A stretch of DNA of 27,126 bases from an uncultured Saprospiraceae bacterium (GCA_938039305.1 CALHUZ010000191.1:1-27126), one strand, 5' to 3'; positions 7,493 through 15,939 are shown, counted from the stretch's first letter. Numbers and translations: made by a program. Notes: generated from the letters alone by a model not told the origin.

Positions 7493-8413
7493 TTATGTTG
7501 GACTGACATGTTCAGTACCCTGTTTAAGTTTGTCGCTTATTCTTTTGTCAAAATAATATAATTTCAAAACATCCAGCAGATATAGTCTGTTTGGGTGCTC
7601 AATTAATTGATTCTCAATTTTTTCTTGACGGGGTTCTATCCAATTCACCATGGCTTTGAGAAATCCCGTTTTCTTTACTCTAAGGTAAAAGTTTATAAGC
7701 CTTGTGTCTTGGATATTATCTGCATAGAAGAGTGATGCCAGGTTATCAATCGCTGACTTTTGGTCAGTCAAGAACTGCTGGCTCTTTTTTAAACCTCGAT
7801 GGATTGTCTGATTATCGAGGTGATATATAGGTATCCCAGCTTCTTTCAAACTTTCACCCAGCATCAAGTCTTCGTAACCATAGCCAGTGACCTTTTCGTC
7901 AAATGGATACTTCCATATGACATCGCGTGCTACGCAGAAATTGTGTGTGTGAAAGTATCGCGCTGGATGTTTGTTTCTTTTGCTGGCTTTAAGCGCTTCT
8001 CTTTTTCTGCCATAATACCAATGAAGTCTTTTGTCTGGATTCTGTGGAGCCTTCTTTTGATAGATAGTACCTCCGATGATTGCAGCTGGTTCCTTGAAGG
8101 TGCTGATGTAGTTTTTGACAAACTTCTTATGAGGGATTTTGGCATCACAGTCCAAAAACAATAACCAATCATATCTGGCAAGCTTGCTCAGTCTGTTTCT
8201 GATTTTTGCGCGACCTATATTTTCTGAAAGTTCCACGTAGTTAACGCCCATACGTCCGTTAATAACTCCATTGTGTTCCTTGATGGCCTGCTTTGAAAGA
8301 TCATCAAGACAGATGATTTCAAAAGCGATCTTGGCCTTTCTGCACTGACTGATTAGTTCATCTACTAACTTGACGACTTTGACATTATATATTGGTATGA
8401 GTATGGAGATCAC
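7493..8413 (-). CDS. Family 2 glycosyltransferase
   Basis: This 306-residue protein has a GT-A fold that transfers a sugar from a nucleotide donor. MISILIPIYN is the classic first strand of family GT2, ENIGRAKIRN near 64-73 fits the second donor-binding segment, LLFLDCDAKI (Asp88-Cys-Asp90) is the DxD metal site, and GYGYEDLMLGE at 177-187 holds the ED motif with the likely catalytic acid. No transmembrane helices are seen. The start is GTG, five bases after the TAA of the upstream cupin gene, so the pair is an operon. No other polysaccharide genes surround it, so the acceptor is unknown. Confidence 0.9.
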   Translation of the reverse strand: MISILIPIYNVKVVKLVDELISQCRKAKIAFEIICLDDLSKQAIKEHNGVINGRMGVNYVELSENIGRAKIRNRLSKLARYDWLLFLDCDAKIPHKKFVKNYISTFKEPAAIIGGTIYQKKAPQNPDKRLHWYYGRKREALKASKRNKHPARYFHTHNFCVARDVIWKYPFDEKVTGYGYEDLMLGESLKEAGIPIYHLDNQTIHRGLKKSQQFLTDQKSAIDNLASLFYADNIQDTRLINFYLRVKKTGFLKAMVNWIEPRQEKIENQLIEHPNRLYLLDVLKLYYFDKRISDKLKQGTEHVSPT

Positions 8414-8418
8414 CCGGG

Positions 8419-8784
8419 TTATATCTTTTGATATGTTGATACAGTTAGTTCATCTTGTACTTCTCCTGTGTGCTTTGTGCTTTGCGGTTCAAATAATAGA
8501 AGCCAACATTCTTCTTTAGCGACAGGTTTATGTGATACGCCTTTGGGTATGGTGAGCATATCTCCTGTCTGGAGTGTTTTGATGCTTCCTTCAAAGTGTA
8601 TCTCAAGTGATCCTTTGATGATATAGAACAATTCATCTTCGTTAGCATGATCGTGCCAAACGAATTCCCCTTGGACTTTAGCAATCTTAACATCTTGTCC
8701 ATTCAGTGAAGTGATGATGCGTGGACTCCAATGATCATCGAACAACTCGAATTTTTTCTTAACATTTATTACTTCCATAGTCAT
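8419..8784 (-). CDS. Small cupin-fold protein
   Basis: This is a single-domain cupin of 121 residues. Motif 1, G-x5-H-x-H-x4-E-x6-G, is complete (Gly39, His44, His46, Glu51, Gly58). Motif 2, G-x5-P-x-G-x2-H, is complete up to His85 (Gly74, Pro80, Gly82). These residues form the metal-binding barrel, so a divalent metal is probably bound. Such small cupins include sugar isomerases, dioxygenases and metal-dependent sensors; the sequence does not decide between them. It is co-transcribed with the glycosyltransferase downstream, so a role in sugar metabolism is possible. The first ATG is used here; a second ATG two codons later is an alternative. Confidence 0.88.
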   Translation of the reverse strand: MTMEVINVKKKFELFDDHWSPRIITSLNGQDVKIAKVQGEFVWHDHANEDELFYIIKGSLEIHFEGSIKTLQTGDMLTIPKGVSHKPVAKEECWLLLFEPQSTKHTGEVQDELTVSTYQKI

Positions 8785-8955
8785 GATTTGAACTCTAAGT
8801 TAGATACTTCATAGATAAGATGAATCGGCCAGAATGATCAATATAACAAGTGGAAAGGCTGAACTAAGAAGTGATATATAGTCCATCGAATTAAAAGGAT
8901 GGTAAGCCATCGCACTTTCGTGGTCATAAATCACACATGTGCGCCCATGAAAGGG

Positions 8956-8963
8956 TAGTTTTG
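8956..8963 (+). promoter_or_regulatory. Possible -7 box for the CorA gene
   Basis: TAGTTTTG fits TAnnTTTG, 46 bases before the GTG at 9010. No TTG is found at the matching -33 distance, so this is a weak call. Confidence 0.3.
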
Positions 8964-9009
8964 GAGCAGTATTTGAATCTGTTACAACTAAAGGTAGAAT
9001 CTAAGGCCA

Positions 9010-9954
9010 GTGATCAGCTATTTTCAAAAACATAACGATGCGTTAGTACAGGCAGAGCCTGCAGATGCTCTATGGATTCACGTTACTGCACCTCTGGATC
9101 ACTCGGAGTTAGAGTATTTGGCGAAAGCTGAAAATATCCCTCTGGATTTCTTAACCGATTCACTGGATATCGATGAACGTTCGCGTTATGAACGAGAGGA
9201 TGACGTCAGACTGATCGTGATCAATGCACCAGTGGTTAATACTGAAGAACAAGAAAGTGACGCCTTATATATAACAGCGCCGATTGGTATTATATTAAAG
9301 CCAGGCCGGATCATCACGATTACTGCTTCTGGAAGTCCTGTAGATGAGCTCATCCTAAAGAAGCGATTCAGGTCATTCGATTTGTCAGATCATAAGTTAT
9401 TTGTCCTTTTTATATTTGAGAAGACTGTATGGCAGTATCTCGATGTTCTTAAGAAGCTCAATTTAAAGCGTAATCTCATCGAGCGAGAGTTGTATAACTC
9501 GAGTAGAAATAAAGAACTCCAGCAACTACTCAGAATAGAGAAGTCACTTGTCTATATGCTTAACTCACTTAGCGTCAACGATCTCTTGAAACAAAAGATG
9601 AAAAGGACTGATTTCTTAAATATTCGAGAGATCGAAGAACATCAAGACTTATTCGAGGATATAATTATTGATAATAGTCAGGCCTTAGAAATGGCTAATG
9701 TTCATACTAATCTTCTAAATGGAACTATGGAAGCTTATGCTTCTATTATCTCAAACAATCTAAATTTAGTTATCCACAGATTAACGACCATCACTATTGT
9801 TCTGATGGTTCCTACGATTGTCTTTAGTTTCTATGGGATGAACCTCGATTTGCCCCTAAAAAATTACGCTTTAACACCTTACTTAATGATATTCATTTCA
9901 TTAGCGATTTCGATCGCGTTAATTGCTATATTCCGTCGATCTGGTAATGTGTAG
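9010..9954 (+). CDS. corA: CorA-family divalent metal transporter
   Basis: CorA proteins form inner-membrane pentamers that import Mg2+ and sometimes Co2+ or Ni2+. The 314-residue protein has the usual plan: a soluble N-terminal domain (1 to about 140), a long helical stalk (about 140-255), and two C-terminal membrane helices at about 258-275 and 288-308. The signature GMN is at 276-278 in YGMNLDLP. The loop after it carries L-P-L-K-N-Y rather than the acidic loop of E. coli CorA, so ion selectivity may differ. The start is GTG, with an in-frame TAG 13 bases upstream that excludes an earlier start. It appears monocistronic. Confidence 0.93.
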   Translation: MISYFQKHNDALVQAEPADALWIHVTAPLDHSELEYLAKAENIPLDFLTDSLDIDERSRYEREDDVRLIVINAPVVNTEEQESDALYITAPIGIILKPGRIITITASGSPVDELILKKRFRSFDLSDHKLFVLFIFEKTVWQYLDVLKKLNLKRNLIERELYNSSRNKELQQLLRIEKSLVYMLNSLSVNDLLKQKMKRTDFLNIREIEEHQDLFEDIIIDNSQALEMANVHTNLLNGTMEAYASIISNNLNLVIHRLTTITIVLMVPTIVFSFYGMNLDLPLKNYALTPYLMIFISLAISIALIAIFRRSGNV

Positions 9955-10014
9955 CAGTTTATATTACCTTTCTCCATAATGTATTAGTAACTTGTTTTCA
10001 ACGATTTGCGAAGT

Positions 10015-10098
10015 TTATCCACAATAAAGAGAATTGGTAAAATACATATGTCGTTGATTTATAATGTGTTATAGATTTTATTAACATCGTGTTGATAA
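10015..10098. promoter_or_regulatory. DnaA-box cluster upstream of nrdB
   Basis: TTATCCACA at 10015-10023 fits the DnaA consensus TTATnCACA exactly. TTATTAACA (10078-10086) and TGTTGATAA (10090-10098, read on the other strand) each differ from it by one base and form an imperfect inverted repeat with a three-base centre. In E. coli the nrdAB promoter is controlled by DnaA, so the placement is meaningful, but one perfect site can also occur by chance in AT-rich DNA. Confidence 0.4.
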
Positions 10099-10251
10099 CT
10101 ATAAGGCTGCGCAGCCATCGTATTAGTCTTTTTTTGCATTTATTTGTCCTACGGAATTGGACTTCGTGCAAGAGTTAAGTTTTACCTCTTATCGTAATCC
10201 CCCAAAGTCGTAAATAATAGAACCATTTTACTAACCTAAGAGGCATTTGGC

Positions 10252-10276
10252 CAGTCCGAGTGACTGCATTTTTGTC
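10252..10276 (+). promoter_or_regulatory. Composite element shared with the dnaK upstream region
   Basis: CAGTC-N5-GACTGC-A-TTTTTGTC, with perfect five-base inverted arms, lies 23 bases before the nrdB ATG. The TATAAA at 10282-10287 sits 16 bases after GTGACT (10260-10265), so the element may overlap a promoter. It differs from the dnaK copy (995-1019) at only two of 20 non-spacer positions. Confidence 0.45.
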
Positions 10277-10299
10277 TTTATTATAAACTGAACCGTCAC

Positions 10300-11277
10300 A
10301 TGGACCAGAGTATCGAACCTATCTTACAAGACAACCCGAACAGATTTGTTCTCTTTCCTATAGAGCACGATGATATTTGGGCATACTATAAGAAGTCAGA
10401 GGCAAGTTTCTGGACTGCTGAAGAAATTGACCTACACCAAGATCTTAGTGATTGGGAAAATAAGTTGAATGATAATGAGCGTCATTTCATAAAGCATGTT
10501 TTGGCATTCTTCGCTGCAAGTGATGGTATCGTTAATGAGAACTTAGCTGAGAACATGGTTAGCGAGGTTCAGTACACTGAGGCGAAGTTCTTCTATGGCT
10601 TTCAGATCATGATGGAGAATATCCATTCAGAGACTTATTCTCTACTGATAGATACTTATATAAAAGATAACAAAGAGAAGAACTACCTCTTTAATGCGAT
10701 CGAAACACTCGATTGTGTGAAGAAGAAAGCTGAATGGGCATTTAGATGGATTGATAATGGATCATTTGCCGAAAGGCTCATTGCTTTTGCAGCAGTAGAA
10801 GGGATTTTCTTTAGTGGTTCGTTTTGTTCGATCTTCTGGTTAAAGAAAAGAGGACTAATGCCAGGTTTATCATTCTCTAATGAGTTGATCTCAAGAGATG
10901 AAGGAATGCATTGTGATTTTGCATGCTTGCTTTACAACCAGCACATACAGCATAAGCTTCCTAAAGAAGACATCTTAGAGATGATCTCAAGTGCAGTTGA
11001 AATAGAGAAGGAATTTGTTTCTGATGCTATACCTGTGAACCTCATCGGGATGAATTCAGAATTGATGTGCCAATACATAGAGTTTGTAGCAGATCGTCTA
11101 TTGAGCGCACTCGGAAATGATAGAGTGTATAACGTTGAGAATCCATTCCCTTGGATGGAGCTGATCTCACTTCAAGGTAAGACCAACTTCTTCGAGAAAA
11201 GAGTCGGAGACTACCAGAAAGCAGGTGTTATGGCAGATAAGGATAAGCAAGTCTTCTCTGTCGATGAGGACTTTTAG
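10300..11277 (+). CDS. nrdB: Class Ia ribonucleotide reductase, beta subunit
   Basis: NrdB (R2) houses the diiron centre and the tyrosyl radical needed by NrdA to turn ribonucleotides into deoxyribonucleotides. At 325 residues it resembles eukaryotic R2 more than E. coli NrdB. The iron ligands can be placed by comparison with mouse R2: Asp75 (AASDGIVNE), Glu106 and His109 (MMENIHSETY), Glu167 (AAVEGIFF), Glu201 and His204 (SRDEGMHCDF). The radical residue is Tyr113, so it is a tyrosyl-radical and not a Phe-type (class Ic) enzyme. The C-terminus FSVDEDF matches the tail that docks on the large subunit. It precedes nrdA by 53 bases in the same operon. Confidence 0.98.
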   Translation: MDQSIEPILQDNPNRFVLFPIEHDDIWAYYKKSEASFWTAEEIDLHQDLSDWENKLNDNERHFIKHVLAFFAASDGIVNENLAENMVSEVQYTEAKFFYGFQIMMENIHSETYSLLIDTYIKDNKEKNYLFNAIETLDCVKKKAEWAFRWIDNGSFAERLIAFAAVEGIFFSGSFCSIFWLKKRGLMPGLSFSNELISRDEGMHCDFACLLYNQHIQHKLPKEDILEMISSAVEIEKEFVSDAIPVNLIGMNSELMCQYIEFVADRLLSALGNDRVYNVENPFPWMELISLQGKTNFFEKRVGDYQKAGVMADKDKQVFSVDEDF

Positions 11278-11330
11278 AAATATACAGATATAAAATACAG
11301 TACGAATACCTATAAAAAAGATAAATATAT

Positions 11331-13694
11331 ATGCAGGTTGTTAAAAGAAGTGGAAAGGCAGAACCAGTAAGTTTTGATAAGATTACAGCAAGAGTTAAAA
11401 AACTATGCTATGGATTAGATTCTAATCATTTGGATTCGATTGAAATATCGAAGAAGGTGATTCAAGGATTATATGATGGCGTTTCGACTACTGAACTTGA
11501 CAATCTTGCTGCAGAGACTTCAGCATCAATGGCGGCTTATCACCCTGACTATGCCATATTAGCTGCCCGTATAGCAGTTTCTAACTTGCATAAGAACACC
11601 AACAAGTCTTTTTCAGAGACTATGGAGGCATTGTATAGTTATATAGATCCTAAGACCGGAGCCAAGGCAGGTCTGATTGGTGATACAACTATCGAGGTGA
11701 TTCGTAAGCATAAAGACACTCTTGATTCAGCTATCATATATGATAGAGATTACGCCTTTGACTATTTTGGATTTAAAACATTAGAACGCTCTTATCTACT
11801 CAGAATGACGGGTAAGGTGGTAGAAAGACCTCAGCACATGCTGATGAGAGCTTCAGTGGGAATTCATGGAGAAGATATAGAAGCGGCTATTGAGACATAT
11901 AATCTAATGTCAGAGAAGTGGTTTATTCATGCTACACCTACATTATTTAATGCAGGCACACCGAAGCCACAGTTAAGTTCTTGCTTCTTGTTAACAATGA
12001 CAGAAGATAGTATATCTGGAATATTTGAAACACTTTCCCGATGTGCAAAAATCAGCCAATCAGCAGGTGGTATAGGATTGAGCTTACATAATGTAAGAGC
12101 CAAAGGAAGTTATATAAAGGGAACAGGTGGAACCTCCAATGGTATCGTACCGATGCTAAAAGTATTTAATGACACAGCGAGATATGTAGACCAAGGAGGT
12201 GGAAAGCGTAAGGGCGCTTTTGCGATGTATCTCGAACCTTGGCATGCTGATATATTTGACTTCTTAGATCTTAAGAAGAATCACGGTAAGGAAGAAATGA
12301 GAGCGCGTGACCTGTTTTATGCGATGTGGATCTCTGATCTCTTTATGAAAAGAGTAAAAGCGGACGAAGAATGGTCTTTATTCTGCCCAAGTGAGTGTCC
12401 AGGTCTTGACGAAGCGTATGGTGAGAAATTCGAACAACTTTATACTTCTTATGAGAAAGAAGGTAGAGCAATGAAGACCATAAAGGCTCAAGATTTATGG
12501 TTTGCCATATTAGAATCTCAGATCGAGACTGGTACTCCATATATACTATATAAGGACGCCTGTAATGAGAAGTCTAATCAAAAGAACCTCGGAACGATTA
12601 AGTCAAGTAATCTATGTACAGAGATCTTAGAATATACATCTCCGGATGAAGTAGCAGTATGTAACCTTGCATCTATATCTCTACCTAAGTTTGTGACTGA
12701 CGGAGTTTTTGACTTTGAAGAATTGCATAGGGTAACACGAGTGATCACTCGAAACCTGAACAAGATTATAGATATCAACTACTATCCTGTTATAGAGGCA
12801 GAGCGTTCTAACTTTAGACATCGCCCGATAGGTATAGGTGTCCAAGGATTAGCAGATGCGTTCATTTTGACGCGTCAGCCATTTGATAGTCCTGGAGCGA
12901 AGCAATTGAACATTGATATCTTCGAGACCATCTATCACGCTGCTGTGACTGAATCCAATGCTTTAGCGCAAAGAGATGGATCATATGAGACCTTCAAAGG
13001 TTCTCCATCGAGCAAAGGTATTCTACAGTTTGACATGTGGGATGTGAAGCCTTCTAAGAGATATGACTGGGCAGGATTAAAGAAAGAAGTGAAGAAGACA
13101 GGTCTGAGAAATAGCCTACTCTTAGCACCTATGCCTACTGCATCTACTTCGCAGATATTAGGAAATAACGAGTGTATCGAGCCATATACATCTAATCTTT
13201 ATTCAAGAAGAACATTAAGTGGTGAGTATATCATCGTGAACAAACACTTACTTAAAGATCTAATAGAAAGAGGTTTGTGGAATGAAGATATGAAGGAACG
13301 CTTGATGGTTTCTAACGGATCAGTTCAAGACTTCCCAGATATTCCTCAAGATTTAAAAGATCTGTATAAAACTGTTTGGGAGATTAGCCAGAAAGCAATT
13401 ATCGACTTAGCAGCCGATAGAGGAGCTTATGTTTGTCAGAGCCAGAGTCTTAATTTATTTGTAGAGAATCCAAACTTTGGAAAATTGACATCGATGCATT
13501 TCTATGCATGGCAGAAAGGATTAAAGACTGGTATGTACTACTTACGTTCTAAGGCTGCAGTTGATCCGATCAAATTTACCTTGAGTCAAAAGCACCAAAA
13601 AACAAGTGTCACTGCAAAGCAGTTGGCTGAACCAGAAGTGGTAGAAGGGGAAGTATGCACGATGGAAGATGGCTGCCTGATGTGTGGTAGTTGA
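11331..13694 (+). CDS. nrdA: Class Ia ribonucleoside-diphosphate reductase, alpha subunit
   Basis: NrdA (R1) reduces ribonucleoside diphosphates using the radical supplied by NrdB. The 787-residue protein starts with an ATP-cone (MQVVKRSGKAEPVSFDKITA, about 1-95), the site for overall activity control. The redox pair is Cys218 (QLSSCFLLTM) and Cys444 (VAVCNLAS). The thiyl-radical site with its partners is Asn427, Cys429 and Glu431 in SSNLCTEIL. The radical-relay tyrosines lie in GMYYLRSKA near 736. The C-terminal shuttle cysteines are in CLMCGS. These cysteine positions coincide with those of human RRM1, underlining the eukaryote-like subtype common in Bacteroidota. A terminator hairpin lies 27 bases after the stop. 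Confidence 0.98.
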   Translation: MQVVKRSGKAEPVSFDKITARVKKLCYGLDSNHLDSIEISKKVIQGLYDGVSTTELDNLAAETSASMAAYHPDYAILAARIAVSNLHKNTNKSFSETMEALYSYIDPKTGAKAGLIGDTTIEVIRKHKDTLDSAIIYDRDYAFDYFGFKTLERSYLLRMTGKVVERPQHMLMRASVGIHGEDIEAAIETYNLMSEKWFIHATPTLFNAGTPKPQLSSCFLLTMTEDSISGIFETLSRCAKISQSAGGIGLSLHNVRAKGSYIKGTGGTSNGIVPMLKVFNDTARYVDQGGGKRKGAFAMYLEPWHADIFDFLDLKKNHGKEEMRARDLFYAMWISDLFMKRVKADEEWSLFCPSECPGLDEAYGEKFEQLYTSYEKEGRAMKTIKAQDLWFAILESQIETGTPYILYKDACNEKSNQKNLGTIKSSNLCTEILEYTSPDEVAVCNLASISLPKFVTDGVFDFEELHRVTRVITRNLNKIIDINYYPVIEAERSNFRHRPIGIGVQGLADAFILTRQPFDSPGAKQLNIDIFETIYHAAVTESNALAQRDGSYETFKGSPSSKGILQFDMWDVKPSKRYDWAGLKKEVKKTGLRNSLLLAPMPTASTSQILGNNECIEPYTSNLYSRRTLSGEYIIVNKHLLKDLIERGLWNEDMKERLMVSNGSVQDFPDIPQDLKDLYKTVWEISQKAIIDLAADRGAYVCQSQSLNLFVENPNFGKLTSMHFYAWQKGLKTGMYYLRSKAAVDPIKFTLSQKHQKTSVTAKQLAEPEVVEGEVCTMEDGCLMCGS

Positions 13695-13719
13695 TCCAGA
13701 CGGTGATAGTTTAAAATAT

Positions 13720-14421
13720 CTAAGAGGCAGTCAGAATAAAATCTACTGCCTCTTTTACTTTTGTAGTAGCAGGTCCCTTGAGTATTCTAAGCCTATCGCT
13801 TTGTCTACTGAGTTCATAATTGATCTGAGGATTTGGATCAACATACCAGATTTTAGCGTAATCGGGTGCATAGGCTGTAAGACTTGCAGCAGGGTAGACC
13901 TGCATAGAAGTTCCTATGATTAATATGTGATGAGCATCAACAATATGGTCTATTGCTCGCTCTAATTCAGGGACGGCTTCTCCAAACCATACGATGTGTG
14001 GCCTAAGTTGCCCACCATCCTTACAAACATCACCGGTCTGAAGATCATCTTCCCAATGATATACAGAAGAAGGAGTTTTGACACTTCTCACTTTAGTAAG
14101 TTCACCATGCAGATGAATCACCTGTTTGCTGCCAGCGCGTTCATGGAGATCATCTACATTTTGCGTAATGATGACCGTGTCTAATGATTCTTCGAGTCTA
14201 AGAAGCTGATGATGACCTTCATTAGGCTTAACTTCTTTTAGTTGTCGACGACGTTCATTATAAAACTTTAAGACAAGTTCTTGATTTCGTGCCCAACCTT
14301 CAGGAGTAGCTACTTCTTGTACGTCATGACCTTCCCATAATCCATCAGCATCTCTAAAGGTTTTAATACCACTTTCAGCACTTATTCCAGCGCCAGTTAG
14401 CACACAGACTTTATTCTTCAT
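13720..14421 (-). CDS. cobB: NAD-dependent protein deacylase, sirtuin family
   Basis: Sirtuins remove acyl groups from lysines, consuming NAD. This 233-residue protein shows the NAD site VCVLTGAGISAESGIKTFRD (5-24), the TQNVDDLH motif at 86-93, the catalytic His105 in VIHLHGEL, the VVWFGE-like segment HIVWFGE, and GTSMQVYPAA near the C-terminus. Tyr54 and Arg57 (KFYNERRR) match the Tyr-x-x-Arg pair that binds negatively charged acyl groups in class III sirtuins such as SIRT5, so succinyl- or malonyl-lysine is a likely substrate. The zinc-ribbon region (about 108-140) contains only one cysteine instead of four, so a structural zinc is probably absent. It is convergent with nrdA and monocistronic. 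Confidence 0.93.
   Translation of the reverse strand: MKNKVCVLTGAGISAESGIKTFRDADGLWEGHDVQEVATPEGWARNQELVLKFYNERRRQLKEVKPNEGHHQLLRLEESLDTVIITQNVDDLHERAGSKQVIHLHGELTKVRSVKTPSSVYHWEDDLQTGDVCKDGGQLRPHIVWFGEAVPELERAIDHIVDAHHILIIGTSMQVYPAASLTAYAPDYAKIWYVDPNPQINYELSRQSDRLRILKGPATTKVKEAVDFILTAS
13722..13756. terminator. Bidirectional terminator of nrdA, inside the sirtuin 3' end
   Basis: A perfect 10-base stem, AAGAGGCAGT (13722-13731) with ACTGCCTCTT (13745-13754), closes a 13-base loop and is followed by TTTACTTTTG on the plus strand. Read on the minus strand it is followed by AGATATTTTAAAC. It lies within the last codons of the convergent sirtuin gene, whose stop codon is at 13720-13722. Confidence 0.8.
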
Positions 14422-14906
14422 TATAGAAAGTTAATAGCTTATCATGAGATAACTCTGCTTATAAGTAGGTTTTGTTAGACATTTTTTCAACTTTCGTAAA
14501 TACGCTTCAAGACTAAAAAGAGCGAGAGCCAAAGAGGATACCCTTATGTAGAAAAACATATGTGACAAATGTATATGATAATCGTCTAAACAATGATCGA
14601 CAGCGATACCCTACACCTTAACCATCAAAACGGCTCAGCCACCCAGCTGCATATAATTCAAAGGATATAAATTTGATGATGGCTTATCATATGTTAATAT
14701 AATCATATATAGTTATTATACATATGGAACTTTTTTATATATATTTATACTTTAATACATTAAATACTCATAGCGAAAGTTCAATATTGCGTACATTTAC
14801 GTATTGAATTAGACTTGTTAAAACCTTAGATGTCAGGGTTACTACTTATAGAATCAACGATTCTTATGGTTTCCTTTGGGTTTTTGCGGTTTTAAGATGT
14901 TTTTCT
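14422..14906. other. 485-base AT-rich intergenic region, no gene
   Basis: This separates the divergent sirtuin and PorP genes. No open frame of credible length or RNA gene was seen. About 14670-14770 is almost entirely A and T with several CATATG/ATATAT repeats. AGAATC-AAC-GATTCT, a perfect 6-base inverted repeat, is at 14850-14864 in the leader of the surface operon. Confidence 0.6.
14787..14817 (+). promoter_or_regulatory. Possible promoter of the surface-protein operon
   Basis: TTG (14787-14789), a 20-base spacer and TAGACTTG (14810-14817) approximate the Bacteroidota TTG-N19-TAnnTTTG pattern with one mismatch in the -7 box. It would leave a leader of about 80 bases containing the inverted repeat at 14850-14864. 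Confidence 0.28.
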
Positions 14907-15935
14907 ATGAACAAACCAATGCCTGAGATGAGAAAATTGATACTCTATCTTTTTATGCTGCTAGCTGCGGGCTCTTTGAGTAGTCAGGACTTACACTATT
15001 CGCAATTTTACAACTCGCCACTTAACGTAAACCCAGCTAAGACAGGTATTTTTAATGGCGACAAGAGACTTAATCTCAGCTATAAAAGCCAATGGCGCTC
15101 AGTTCCTGTGCCATGGACTACCTTCAGTGGTTCATTTGATCGCAAGTTTTATCCAAAATATGGCCGTCAGCATTTCTGGTCAGCAGGTGTATTATTCAAC
15201 TACGATGTACAAGGAGAACTTGCCGATATAAATCTTACCAACATTAATCTTACTGGTAGTTGGACTAAAATCCTTAATGAGAACAATCTCTTCACTATTG
15301 GAGGATTACTCGGTTATGCCACTCGAGGCTTTGATCAAAACTCTCTAACATTTGATAGACAATGGAACGGTTTTGAATTAGATAGAACGCTACCTACAGG
15401 AGAGAACTTTAGTACAGAGCGTGTTTCTTTTTTGGAGACGGGTCTTGGACTGAACTATAGATGGCAAAGAACAAGCCGTACGAAGTTAGACTTAGGCATT
15501 GGAGGGTATCACCTGGTACGACCAAGTGTTGGGTTCTACGACAATGATGAGATAAAACTATCGCGCAGAATAAGTTTCACTGGGGTAGGAAGTTTTGAGT
15601 TGTCTAAGAGACTTGATATACAGCTTAATGGTTTATACCAACTGCAAGAAGATTCTAATGAGCTAATATTAAGCGCCTTAGGAAAGATCTATATCAATCA
15701 ACAAAGAGGTAAAGAGTTAGCGCTTCACTTAGGTGTCGGTTGGAGATCAGGAAAATCATTATTCCCAATAGTAGCTCTACAACATCGTCAGATGTATATA
15801 TCCCTTAATTACGACGTCGATTTAACGGACTTTGCAGAGATTCATAACCAACGAAGACCAACCTCTTTTGAGATGCACTTTAATTATATAATCACAGATG
15901 TTAAGCCTAAGGTTAAGGTGTGTCCAATTTTCTAA
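14907..15935 (+). CDS. PorP/SprF-family type IX secretion membrane protein
   Basis: PorP/SprF proteins are outer-membrane beta-barrels of Bacteroidota that assist type IX secretion; SprF of Flavobacterium is needed for export of the SprB adhesin. The 342-residue protein has a signal peptide (hydrophobic stretch MRKLILYLFMLLAAGSLSSQ, so Met8 may be the true start) followed by the family hallmark DLHYSQFYNSPLNVNPAKTG. Repeated aromatic beta strands run to the C-terminus. It is the first gene of a three-gene cluster, with only four bases to the next start. The large adhesin two genes downstream carries a type B sorting domain, so this protein is likely its dedicated partner. Confidence 0.93.
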   Translation: MNKPMPEMRKLILYLFMLLAAGSLSSQDLHYSQFYNSPLNVNPAKTGIFNGDKRLNLSYKSQWRSVPVPWTTFSGSFDRKFYPKYGRQHFWSAGVLFNYDVQGELADINLTNINLTGSWTKILNENNLFTIGGLLGYATRGFDQNSLTFDRQWNGFELDRTLPTGENFSTERVSFLETGLGLNYRWQRTSRTKLDLGIGGYHLVRPSVGFYDNDEIKLSRRISFTGVGSFELSKRLDIQLNGLYQLQEDSNELILSALGKIYINQQRGKELALHLGVGWRSGKSLFPIVALQHRQMYISLNYDVDLTDFAEIHNQRRPTSFEMHFNYIITDVKPKVKVCPIF

Positions 15936-15939
15936 AGTA

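Larger units (their letters stand above)
9955..10299. other. 345-base intergenic leader between corA and nrdB
   Basis: No gene is visible here. It holds a perfect DnaA-box-like nonamer and two near-boxes (10015-10098), the palindrome GGCTGCGCAGCC at 10105-10116, a short T-rich stretch, and the composite element at 10252-10276 shared with dnaK. The length suggests a regulated leader for the nrdBA operon. Confidence 0.6.

Noticed and set aside
10015..10098. Chromosomal replication origin
   Set aside because: Only one perfect DnaA nonamer is present and no dnaA, dnaN, gidA or other usual origin neighbours occur, so regulation of nrdBA is the simpler reading.
10105..10116. Palindrome GGCTGCGCAGCC after corA as a terminator or riboswitch stem
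   Set aside because: The hairpin would have only four pairs around a GCGC loop and the T tract begins a dozen bases later. No conserved riboswitch core, such as a B12 box, was recognised around it.
13684..13923. Plus-strand open frame after nrdA
   Set aside because: It overlaps the nrdA end and lies fully opposite the sirtuin gene, whose protein is clearly recognisable. The translation shows no domain.
14660..14780. Very AT-rich block before porP as a sign of horizontal transfer or an attachment site
   Set aside because: No direct repeats, tRNA, integrase or composition shift in the flanking genes was seen; long AT-rich leaders are common in this group.
15898..15939. Upstream ATG for the OmpA-family gene
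   Set aside because: It lies inside the porP coding sequence and would put extra residues before a good signal peptide; the ATG at 15940, four bases after the porP stop, fits better.
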